The translations under genes and the position numbers were made by a program. From Treponema denticola (GTDB taxonomy: Bacteria > Spirochaetota > Spirochaetia > Treponematales > Treponemataceae): a stretch of DNA of 64,000 nucleotides. The stretch covers positions 1,612,001-1,676,000 of the forward strand of contig NZ_CP038800.1 in assembly GCF_024400535.1 (NCBI RefSeq), read 5' to 3'. The notes under the pieces are model-generated. The model did not search any database, had not been told where the DNA came from, and worked only from the letters and a program-made list of their open reading frames with translations. Positions 27,322 through 34,469 of the stretch are shown here, piece by piece; the first letter of the stretch is position 1; the number at the start of each line of letters is the position of its first letter.

Positions 27322-28280
27322 ATTAAAAACGATTTTCCTTCTTGAGCTATAAAAATTTCTATATCCGGTGCACTGGAACAATCTCTGTACCAGTCGGCAG
27401 CTTGTTTGAGCGAAAATAGTTTTTTATCCTGATATGTAGGCTCATGATGAAATAGCGCAATGCTTTTTATATTCCAGCCGGCTGCAAAATCTATTGCAAC
27501 AGAAAAAGTAGAATGCCCCCAACCTTCTTTTAAAATTGAATCGCTAAGGGTGTACTGGGCATCTATTATTAACATCTCGGCATCGGTATAAAATTCGGCA
27601 TTTTGTTCATTCCGTTCAAAATCCCGCGGACGAAGTTCCGTATCTGTGGAATAAATTATTTTTTTCCCGTTTTCGATTATGGAATAGGCAGTACATCCTC
27701 CCGGATGGCGTACTCGATGCCAGCCTATCTTCGTATCTCCTATTTCAACATATTTTTGATCCGGCTCAATATATTTAAACTCAAAAGAAGCACCGAAACC
27801 GTCTTCCCCAAGCATCGAAATAGGAAAATACGGGTATTTCATTTGATCTTCTAAAAACTCTTTTGCTTTTTTTCGAGTGCTGTAAACAATTATCTTATTT
27901 CGAGGATCGTAGGCGGGATTAAAAAAGGGAAGCCCTTGAATATGATCCCAATGAAAATGTGAAACAAACAAATGATATGTCGTATTCTTTCCGTAATCGG
28001 GTCTTTTCATTAAATCGATTCCTAACTCCCTTATTCCTGTTCCTGCATCAAAAATCAGATGTTCACCGTCTTTGGTTTCAACCTCAACACAGGATGTATT
28101 GGAACCGATTGTACCGAAGAGCCATTTTGGAAGAGATGCTAAAAAACGCTCCCTTGAATCCTGACTTTCGATGTCTTTTAGAGTTATCCTTTGAACTACA
28201 GCCGAAATCTTACTTTGAACCTGAGCCGGCGTAAGAGGAGCCGGAAGAGAGCCTCTAACACCCCAAAATTTTACAAGCAT
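27318..28280 (-). CDS. Metallo-beta-lactamase fold hydrolase
   Basis: 320 residues. Begins KFWGVRGSLPAP, typical of the MBL proteins of the PhnP/RNase Z-like group, with the zinc motif SHFHWDHIQG, a later HRVRHPGG histidine region, IYSTDTE and LFHHEPTY. These are all the ligands expected for a two-metal centre. Substrate unknown; related proteins are phosphodiesterases. Ribosome binding site TGAGG lies 5 nt before the ATG. Confidence 0.85.
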   Translation of the reverse strand: MLVKFWGVRGSLPAPLTPAQVQSKISAVVQRITLKDIESQDSRERFLASLPKWLFGTIGSNTSCVEVETKDGEHLIFDAGTGIRELGIDLMKRPDYGKNTTYHLFVSHFHWDHIQGLPFFNPAYDPRNKIIVYSTRKKAKEFLEDQMKYPYFPISMLGEDGFGASFEFKYIEPDQKYVEIGDTKIGWHRVRHPGGCTAYSIIENGKKIIYSTDTELRPRDFERNEQNAEFYTDAEMLIIDAQYTLSDSILKEGWGHSTFSVAIDFAAGWNIKSIALFHHEPTYQDKKLFSLKQAADWYRDCSSAPDIEIFIAQEGKSFLI

Positions 28281-28319
28281 AAATACCTCAAAAAGCTCCT
28301 TAGATTAATCCTCATTTCT

Positions 28320-28769
28320 TCAAGATTCTGTTTTACGTCTTATACAAGACTCATTTTTACGCCTTGTAAGAATCTCTTCAATCTTTTTTGCAGAATAAAA
28401 TTCACCCTTCCCCATACCGGGACAATATTGGGCATTTATATCCCACATATCCTTTGAACTTAAAATCGAATTCCAAAACGGAAAATCCGAGCATTGACGA
28501 GGTCTGGCAGTATAAGCCTTACAACCCTGATCCCAAAGTATACAGTCATAATTGGATTTTTCTTTTAAGGACAGGTACTCAAAACCGTCCTCCTTAGGAA
28601 TCCAGCGGCAATACACTTTTATAAATTCATCTTTCGACATAGAAATCCATTCCAGTAATCTCGAAAGGTCATGTTCGGACAAAAACACAAATCCCGGATC
28701 GAATCGGCAACAGGCCGAACACCTTGTGCATGAAAAATTTAAACCGTCTTTCCAGAATTTATTATCCAT
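28320..28769 (-). CDS. YkgJ-family cysteine cluster protein
   Basis: About 149 residues. Cysteines fall in the pattern CTRCSACCRFDPGFVFLS, then CILWDQGCKAYTARPRQCSDFPFW, the signature of the YkgJ/CxxCxxCC family, presumed metal or iron-sulfur binding proteins of unknown role. The frame is open to 28856, but that extension runs into the tRNA-Tyr gene, so ATG 28769 is chosen. This ATG lies 9 nt from the -10 box of a good promoter and has no ribosome binding site. Confidence 0.85.
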   Translation of the reverse strand: MDNKFWKDGLNFSCTRCSACCRFDPGFVFLSEHDLSRLLEWISMSKDEFIKVYCRWIPKEDGFEYLSLKEKSNYDCILWDQGCKAYTARPRQCSDFPFWNSILSSKDMWDINAQYCPGMGKGEFYSAKKIEEILTRRKNESCIRRKTES

Positions 28770-28778
28770 ATAGTTAAT

Positions 28779-28807
28779 AGTATAAAACAAAAAAGGGATT
28801 GTTTCAA
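28779..28807 (-). promoter_or_regulatory. Sigma-70 promoter of the YkgJ-family gene
   Basis: On the minus strand TTGAAA, 17 nt, TATACT, with the start codon 9 nt after the -10 box. Predicts a leader of 0-3 nt. Confidence 0.7.
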
Positions 28808-28845
28808 GCTCTTTTTTATCAAAAGATTTAAAACAATCCCTAAAA

Positions 28846-28927
28846 TGGGGAGTCAAGGATTCGGACCTTGGAAGGCATAGCCAACAGATTTACAGTCTGC
28901 CCCCTTTGACCGCTCGGGAAACTCCCC
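28846..28927 (-). tRNA. tRNA-Tyr (GTA)
   Basis: On the minus strand the 7-bp acceptor GGGGAGT pairs with ACTCCCC, discriminator A. The long variable arm of a class II tRNA is present and the anticodon loop reads CTGTAAA, so the anticodon is GTA. The T arm contains GGTCCGAATCC. CCA is not encoded. Confidence 0.95.
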
Positions 28928-28933
28928 ATAAAA

Positions 28934-29008
28934 AGCCAACTTAGGGATTCGAACCCTAGACCCCGAGATTACAAATCACGTGCTCTGGACCAGCTGAGCT
29001 AAGTTGGC
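28934..29008 (-). tRNA. tRNA-Thr (TGT)
   Basis: On the minus strand GCCAACT pairs with AGTTGGC; the D arm has AGCTCAGCTGG, the anticodon loop reads TTTGTAA (TGT), and the T arm GGTTCGAATCC is canonical. Transcribed 6 nt before tRNA-Tyr from the promoter at 29025-29053. CCA is not encoded. Confidence 0.95.
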
Positions 29009-29024
29009 ATAGACAACAAGAGCA

Positions 29025-29053
29025 AGTTTACTCGATATGCCGGATTTTGTCAA
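29025..29053 (-). promoter_or_regulatory. Promoter of the tRNA-Thr/tRNA-Tyr operon
   Basis: On the minus strand TTGACA, 17 nt, TAAACT, located 16 nt before the tRNA-Thr 5' end. Confidence 0.7.
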
Positions 29054-29117
29054 GAGGTTTTACCCGAAATTTCAGATAATTTTCCTTAATTTTGGGGTAT
29101 TATAAAAACCGCTATTT

Positions 29118-29726
29118 TTAAAGGCAGCCCTTTATAAATTTTATTTCTCCATCAGAGCCGGCATATAAAAGATATTCCGTATCAGGCTTAAAATTATGTA
29201 AACTTATGGTTTTTATCTTTGCATAAGAAAAAACTTTTAAAAGATAGGGAGAAAAAACTGCATATCCGTAAAGGCTTTTTATAAGTTCTTTTTCTTCATT
29301 CGAAAAAAAAGAATAATCATAAATCGCAGGATAGCCCTTTCGGTTATAATAATCGAAAAGTTTTAGACCGGTACCGTATTTAGACTCATTCGAAAAAAGC
29401 CGGTAAGGAAATACTATTGAACCCGATTCAAAAGTAAAAACTATACATTCAAGATTAAGCTCCCATCCATGCCAAGCTCTTTCGTAACTGTTTATAAGAT
29501 TTCCGTTAGGTGTAAAAAAAGAAATAACGGCGCTTACCGTTTCGGCATTTTGTCCGAATGTTTTTATCACTGTTCCCGTATTATAAATACTTAAATTTGT
29601 TTTAGACAGTTTTTGTTTGATAGAACCTAATTTATAATTATAAAAGTCCGTCAGTCCAAAGATTAAAAAAAACCAAAGAGAAACGGATAAAAAAATAATT
29701 AAAACTCTTTTTTTTCTCTTTAACAA
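29118..29726 (-). CDS. Membrane-anchored protein of unknown function
   Basis: 202 residues with one N-terminal hydrophobic segment (about 7-27) after a basic KRKKR stretch, so an uncleaved anchor or signal peptide with the rest outside the cytoplasm. The body is rich in aromatic residues and ends YLLYAGSDGEIKFIKGCL. No family recognised. Two nt from the ligA stop, thus probably read from the ligA message. Confidence 0.65.
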   Translation of the reverse strand: MLKRKKRVLIIFLSVSLWFFLIFGLTDFYNYKLGSIKQKLSKTNLSIYNTGTVIKTFGQNAETVSAVISFFTPNGNLINSYERAWHGWELNLECIVFTFESGSIVFPYRLFSNESKYGTGLKLFDYYNRKGYPAIYDYSFFSNEEKELIKSLYGYAVFSPYLLKVFSYAKIKTISLHNFKPDTEYLLYAGSDGEIKFIKGCL

Positions 29727-29728
29727 GG

Positions 29729-31666
29729 CTAGACCTTCCCAATAAGATTTAAAAAAGCCTCTTCGGTTATGATGGCTGTTCCCAATTCTTGGGCTTTTTT
29801 GGTTTTAGATGAACCAGAATCGGGTGTATTGGTTACAAGATAACTTAAACCCTTTACAACGGAAGATTTTACAGTTCCGCCTTTTTCTTTTACCAAGGCT
29901 TCAGCTTGAGCCCTCTTCATCTTGTTAAGTTCCCCTGTAAAACAAAAACTCATCCCCTTTAAAACAGCCCCCTCTTCCGATGTAAGAGGAGGTTTAATTT
30001 TTATATACCCCTTATCTATCAATCCTCTCATCTCATCTTTTAAGATCGAAAGGTTTGTTACTAAGGTATGGGATAGAACCTGCCCGAACTGATAAACATT
30101 TGCAAAGTCGGCTTCCGAGGCTGCAAGGATTTTATCCAAATCATCAAAACCCGCTTCTTCAAGCTTTTCGACCATTGTTTCGCCGATTCCTTCAATATCG
30201 AAGCCTGCAATAAATTCGGTTAAGCTTATTTCTTTTTTGGAATGAAGAGCCTTATAAACCTTTTCTGCAGAGAGCTTTCCCATGCGGTCTATAGCTGCCA
30301 GTTCTTCGACAGTGAGGGTATATAAATCGGTGATTGAATTAACCCGTCCCATCTCAAAAAGCCTTTTTATAAGGGTTATCCCGAAATCCCTTATATCGAG
30401 AACGCTTATCCATTTTTCTATTCGGTGATGAATAAGTTTGGGGCAGCTCATGTTGGGGCAATAAAGCCTTGAACCCTCATTGCTAAGAGGTGTGCCGCAT
30501 ACGGAACAGGTATCTGGATATTCTATTTCTTTAACATTAGGAGGATTTTCTGCAAGAGCTTCTATCTTGGGGATTATCTCCCCCCTCTTGGTTACCACTA
30601 CCCTGCTTCCGATTTTTAAGTTTAGAGCCTTGATTATGTTAGGGTTTGCAAGGCTTGCTCTTTTTACCGTAGTGCCTGCAAGGCGTACAGGCTCGATAAG
30701 GGCTATGGGGGTATAGGTAGCCCCCGACTCGCTCCATTCGATTTCTTTTAGGACGGTAACCGCTTCTTCCAAGCTGAACTTAAAGGCTATCTGTTTTTCT
30801 GGGCGGGCTCTTTTCATGTCCTCGGGATCGATTGTATCGTTTTTGATTACAAGGCCGTCTATGTCATAGTCCAATGAAGGGCGGATATCCATAACATGAG
30901 CCCTATATTCTATTACTTCATCAATGCTTTTACAGTATTTTACTTCAACGCAATTAAAGCCCGCTTCTTTAAGCCAGACGAGTTTTTCGGACTCGGTTTT
31001 AAAGGGGGCATCTCCCGTAAAAGGGCGGCCTATACTTCCTTGAACGGCATCATAGGCAAAAAGATTTATATGTTCGCACAATTCTCCGTTCTTTTTTTTC
31101 ATAAGCCCGTTGGCGGCATTTCGGCAATTAGCCTTATCCTTAAAGTATTTTTTGTGAATGGAACGGAGCATTATAACCTCGCACCTTATTCCCCCTGAAA
31201 AGGGTTTAGCCCCATCGGCAGGCCCTGCATTTACAGTAATATCTTTTATCAGCCCTTTCATTTTAAGTACATTATCGGTTATATCGTCCCCGATTTTTCC
31301 GTCGCCTCTGGTAACAGCTCGCACAAAATGGCCTTCTTCATACTGAAGCTCAAGACTTGCTCCGTCCATTTTATATTGAACTATGTATTCTTTAAAGGGC
31401 ATCTTTAAGGCCCAAGCTTCAAATGAAGGCGGATCGGCAGCCTTTTCCTGACTTCCCATAGGAATAATATGTTCCGACTTTGCAAACCCATCTGTAGATT
31501 CCGGCGGAACCGTAAAAAAAAGTTTATTTTGAGGATCCAGTGCTTTTAATTCATCCCAAAGAGCATCGAATTCCGCATCCGAAATTTCAGGCTGGGCATT
31601 ATAATAAAGGTCTTGATGTTTTTTTATAGTCTTTTCAAGGTCTAAAACTTTTTTTTCTTTTGCCAT
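29729..31666 (-). CDS. ligA: NAD-dependent DNA ligase
   Basis: 645 residues, nearly full family length. The adenylated lysine is in QYKMDGASLELQYEEG (KxDG), the zinc finger is CSVCGTPLSNEGSRLYCPNMSC, then helix-hairpin-helix units (IDRMGKLSAEKV, IEGIGETMVEKL) and a C-terminal BRCT domain (MSFCFTGELNKMKR). Seals nicks in replication and repair. Ribosome binding site TTGGAG lies 8 nt before the ATG; promoter at 31704-31732. Confidence 0.95.
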   Translation of the reverse strand: MAKEKKVLDLEKTIKKHQDLYYNAQPEISDAEFDALWDELKALDPQNKLFFTVPPESTDGFAKSEHIIPMGSQEKAADPPSFEAWALKMPFKEYIVQYKMDGASLELQYEEGHFVRAVTRGDGKIGDDITDNVLKMKGLIKDITVNAGPADGAKPFSGGIRCEVIMLRSIHKKYFKDKANCRNAANGLMKKKNGELCEHINLFAYDAVQGSIGRPFTGDAPFKTESEKLVWLKEAGFNCVEVKYCKSIDEVIEYRAHVMDIRPSLDYDIDGLVIKNDTIDPEDMKRARPEKQIAFKFSLEEAVTVLKEIEWSESGATYTPIALIEPVRLAGTTVKRASLANPNIIKALNLKIGSRVVVTKRGEIIPKIEALAENPPNVKEIEYPDTCSVCGTPLSNEGSRLYCPNMSCPKLIHHRIEKWISVLDIRDFGITLIKRLFEMGRVNSITDLYTLTVEELAAIDRMGKLSAEKVYKALHSKKEISLTEFIAGFDIEGIGETMVEKLEEAGFDDLDKILAASEADFANVYQFGQVLSHTLVTNLSILKDEMRGLIDKGYIKIKPPLTSEEGAVLKGMSFCFTGELNKMKRAQAEALVKEKGGTVKSSVVKGLSYLVTNTPDSGSSKTKKAQELGTAIITEEAFLNLIGKV

Positions 31667-31703
31667 AATTTTTCTCCAAGGATAACCTTGTCAATCCTTT
31701 TTG

Positions 31704-31732
31704 ATTTTATCAAAAAAAATTAAAATTGACAA
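31704..31732 (-). promoter_or_regulatory. Sigma-70 promoter of ligA
   Basis: On the minus strand TTGTCA, 17 nt, TAAAAT. The leader would be about 30 nt and contains GGAG, in contrast to the leaderless genes nearby. Confidence 0.65.
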
Positions 31733-31852
31733 TTAGCTTTTGACGATTTAAAAAACAGTAACCTTAAATACGAATCCTTTGTTATTTTTAGTGTACTTTA
31801 ATAAAGGGCTTTTTTGCCTTTTTGTAAGTGCTTGATTTTTTTGGAGGCTTTT

Positions 31853-32602
31853 ATGAAAGATTCTATTATTAAGGGCATAAAACTTATCGGCGTTTTATGT
31901 ATCGGTTTTGTTTTATTTGGAGCATGCAGTCCTCAAGCAAGCGAAAAGCGTTTTATAAGCGTTACAGGACGTTCCTCTATTTCAAAATCTCCTGATCAGG
32001 TTTCAATTTCGTTTTCGGTTTTTTCTAAGGATAGGGACTTATCCGCAGCAAAAAAGAAAAATGATGCGGCAATTTTAAAATTAAAGGAACTTTTTGAAAA
32101 ATATAAAATCGAACAAAAAAATATAAGTATTGAACGCGTAAATATTAACCCTAGATCCAGATATAGAGACAACGGTGATGAATATTTTGACAGCTATGAG
32201 GTGGTACAAAACATAGCCGTTCTTCTTACAAAGATTGAAGATTACGAAGTCTTTTTAACCGACCTTTTAAATACGGGGGTCGATAGAATCTACAATGTAG
32301 GCTTTTCGGTTGCCGATATGAGAAAACTAATGGATGAGGCAAGGGCTGAGGCCGTAAAAGCAGCTGAAGAAAAAGCTCTCCTTCTTTGTAAGGCAGCCCC
32401 CAACGGCGGAAAACCTCTTTCTTTAGGAAAAATAATCAGCATAAGCGAGGAACCTACAGGTATGTTCCAACGAAACTATTATAATTATGCTGCCCAAAAT
32501 ATGAAAGAAGCCGCCGATTATGAGGCAGCAGGAGGAAATTTTTCTCCCATGGGACAGATTGAAGTTTCTGCGGAAATAAGTGTTGTCTTTGAATTGGAGT
32601 AG
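31853..32602 (+). CDS. SIMPL (DUF541) domain lipoprotein
   Basis: 249 residues from ATG 31853, chosen because GGAGG lies 6 nt upstream. A lipoprotein signal peptide ends in the lipobox LFGACS. The rest is a SIMPL domain (VTGRSSISKSPDQVSISFSV at the start, VDRIYNVGFSVADMRKLMDEAR in the middle). SIMPL proteins are periplasmic or membrane anchored and of unclear function. Followed by GC-richer tandem repeats. Confidence 0.85.
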   Translation: MKDSIIKGIKLIGVLCIGFVLFGACSPQASEKRFISVTGRSSISKSPDQVSISFSVFSKDRDLSAAKKKNDAAILKLKELFEKYKIEQKNISIERVNINPRSRYRDNGDEYFDSYEVVQNIAVLLTKIEDYEVFLTDLLNTGVDRIYNVGFSVADMRKLMDEARAEAVKAAEEKALLLCKAAPNGGKPLSLGKIISISEEPTGMFQRNYYNYAAQNMKEAADYEAAGGNFSPMGQIEVSAEISVVFELE

Positions 32603-32615
32603 TTATATAGTACAA

Positions 32616-32686
32616 CCAGCGAAGCTTCGAGGTCTACAGCCAGCGAAGCTTCAAGGCCTACAGCCAGCGGAGCTTCGAGGCTAAGC
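32616..32686 (+). repeat. 24-bp tandem repeat, nearly three copies
   Basis: Units start at 32616, 32640 and 32664 and contain CCAGCGAAGCTTCGAGG with a few substitutions. Each holds the palindrome CGAAGCTTCG or a variant of it, so a transcript could form small hairpins just after the SIMPL gene. The GC content is above that of the surroundings. Confidence 0.75.
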
Positions 32687-32722
32687 CTGCTCTGAACGGC
32701 TAGTCCTTCTTCCCCTAATAAA

Positions 32723-32860
32723 TTATAACTTTTCTATTTCTTCTTTGCTTAGCCCAGTTCCTTCAGCTATTTTTTCGATATCAATACCCATTCTCTCGAT
32801 ATCCTCAGGCGGAATGTTCAATATACATTCCAGCAAGTTCTGAAGAATATCTTTGTTTTC
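32723..32860 (-). pseudogene. Remnant of an Rpn-family protein (C-terminus)
   Basis: A 45-codon open stretch on the minus strand encodes LLECILNIPPEDIERMGID followed by IAEGTGLSKEEIEKL and a stop, the same terminal motif as the two other Rpn-family genes in the window. A stop codon (32861-32863) closes it upstream, so the body of the gene is lost. Confidence 0.75.
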
Positions 32861-32949
32861 CTATAAAAAATAAGCGCAAGGATTTTCAAATCCTGAGCAT
32901 TATTTTTTAGACACTTTTGTAATGAAATGAAAAAGTTCTTAAAATATCA

Positions 32950-33018
32950 AAAGTTTTGCCTATGGCAAAACTTTAAGTTCAATACAAGCAACGCTTATTT
33001 TAGGAGCTTGTATTGAAC
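32950..33018. repeat. Two adjacent perfect inverted repeats
   Basis: AAAGTTTTGCC (32950-32960) pairs with GGCAAAACTTT (32964-32974) around 3 nt. Directly after, GTTCAATACAAGC (32977-32989) pairs with GCTTGTATTGAAC (33006-33018) around 16 nt. They lie between oppositely oriented Rpn remnants and have no flanking gene to terminate. Confidence 0.8.
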
Positions 33019-33110
33019 CTTCTTCCACTCCTAAGACTCGTTTAAAAGCGTAGTCATTGCGGTTTGCAATAGATAGTAAAAATTTTAAAAAGAATTAAAT
33101 TTTATTGATA

Positions 33111-33142
33111 ATTTAACCGCCAAGATACAAATACCGCAAAGG
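33111..33142 (+). repeat. Dispersed ~31-bp repeat, copy 1
   Basis: ATTTAACCGCCAAGATACAA followed by ATACCGCAAAGG. The reverse complement of 46066-46096 matches it closely (ATTTAACCGCAAAGATACAA then AGAGCGCAAAG). Both copies are in gene-poor stretches. Confidence 0.65.
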
Positions 33143-33190
33143 ACTTTTTTAATGGCATTGACTACAAAAATATTTTTCTAATTTACTATC

Positions 33191-33655
33191 TTGAATAAGG
33201 GGAATTTCTATAACAATTTAAATGACAGCTTTATAATTTTTATCTGTACCTTTGATGCAATAGGCAAAAATAAGCCAATTTATACCTTTGAAAATCTTTG
33301 TATAGAGGATAAAAACACCCCTTTACAAGACGGTTCACGAAAGGTTATAATAAATGCAGATGCCTTTAATAACGCTAAAAATAAAGCATTAAAAGGATTT
33401 TTAGAATACCTTAAAACAGGTAAAACAAAGAGTGAATTTACAAGGAGGATAGAAGAAGTGATACAAACAATAAAAGAAAACGAACAAGCAAGACAAGAAT
33501 ACAGGTTGATGTCTACTTTTGAGATGGACGCTAGGTATAAAGGGTTTTCTGAAGGCGTAAAACAAACCGCTAAACTTATGAAAAAACGAGGCTATCCAAT
33601 TTCTGAAATTTTATTAATGACAGGTCTTTCCGAATCTGAAATAGAAAAACTGTAA
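33191..33655 (+). pseudogene. 5'-truncated Rpn-family protein gene
   Basis: 154 codons open from a TTG at 33191. Residues FYNNLNDSFIIFICTFDAIGKNKPIYTFEN match the second half of PD-(D/E)XK transposase-like Rpn proteins. The C-terminal TGLSESEIEKL is intact, but a stop lies just upstream (33179) and the catalytic N-terminal half is missing. Compared with the gene at 3-470 it has a shorter linker without the GRQEG repeat tract. Confidence 0.8.
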
Positions 33656-33694
33656 TTTAATCAAGGCTTTTTGCGGCATCAGCTATTTTTTGCC

Positions 33695-33856
33695 TTAAAA
33701 ATATATTTCCAAAACTACCCTTTCGGAAAAAAGTATAGGTATAGGGATTTCAATTAAAAATTGGTCATATAAATCTAAGAAACTGTAATCAAGTTTTTCC
33801 TTATCATTTTTAAGAACTACCTTGCTGATATTTTTTATACAGGATTTACTTATCAA
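33695..33856 (-). CDS. Possible small protein or gene fragment
   Basis: A 53-codon frame from a TTG at 33856 on the minus strand, directly behind the 163-residue membrane-protein gene. The protein, with SKVVLKNDKEKLDYSFLD and FLIEIPIPILFSERV, looks like real protein sequence rather than chance. The frame stays open upstream into the membrane-protein gene, so it may be the tail of a decayed gene. The Shine-Dalgarno context is weak. No family recognised. Confidence 0.3.
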   Translation of the reverse strand: MISKSCIKNISKVVLKNDKEKLDYSFLDLYDQFLIEIPIPILFSERVVLEIYF

Positions 33857-33860
33857 TAAT

Positions 33861-34352
33861 CTATATTTTCCTGTCCAACTTTTCCGTCAAAATTTTTGAT
33901 AAGGCCTCGGTATCTATTTTCTCTTCAATAGTTATACTAAAGCCGTTTTGTAAAAGAAGAGATATTTTTCCGTTGTTCTCAGTTTTCCAAGAATGGATAT
34001 TATCCCATGTCAAAAAGTCCCCGTAAATAATCCCGTTTTCGTAAACACCGGCTGCTTTTGAATACTTAGCCATTATATAAATAAGCATTAGTATACTTAA
34101 AAATAAACCGATTAAGCCTACAATTATATTTTTATTTATAGCACTATAAGAAAAAGTTATTGCAGGAAATGCAAAAAGCGCAAGGCTTAGATTTTGCTTT
34201 TTTGATATTTTCCCTTTAAAAGAAATCAATTTATTACCCATCGCTTTTGCTTTACCGGCTATGTGCTTTCCAAAAACTACAGGAATAAAATGAAAGACTA
34301 TCAACAATATAAAAAATACAAGATATAAAATAATCAATATGTTTAAGTTCAT
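33861..34352 (-). CDS. Membrane protein of unknown function
   Basis: 163 residues with hydrophobic helices at about 4-26, 57-72 and 75-94. A C-terminal soluble part contains GVYENGIIYGDFLTWDNIHSW, like the PH-like domains of DUF5673-type proteins (weak likeness). Ribosome binding site GAGAAGG lies 4 nt before the ATG. Sits alone, divergent from aspS. Confidence 0.65.
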   Translation of the reverse strand: MNLNILIILYLVFFILLIVFHFIPVVFGKHIAGKAKAMGNKLISFKGKISKKQNLSLALFAFPAITFSYSAINKNIIVGLIGLFLSILMLIYIMAKYSKAAGVYENGIIYGDFLTWDNIHSWKTENNGKISLLLQNGFSITIEEKIDTEALSKILTEKLDRKI

Positions 34353-34432
34353 TTACCTTCTCTCCAATATTTTCATAATAAACTAAACACAAAACTTTTA
34401 CAAGAGTAAAAATCTTTATGATTTTTTCCCTC

Positions 34433-34461
34433 TTGCATAGCTTTTGTATTTTAACTATAAT
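34433..34461 (+). promoter_or_regulatory. Sigma-70 promoter of aspS
   Basis: TTGCAT, 17 nt, TATAAT. The -10 box ends 8 nt before the aspS ATG and the gap (ATTCAATT) has no ribosome binding site. Confidence 0.75.
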
Positions 34462-34469
34462 ATTCAATT

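Noticed and set aside
27322-27381. 20-codon N-terminal extension of the small protein before mltG
   Set aside because: It overlaps the upstream hydrolase gene in another frame; the ATGA overlap gives a better start at 27321.
32616-32686. Possible CRISPR array
   Set aside because: The units are contiguous with no spacers and no cas genes are nearby; it is a simple tandem repeat.
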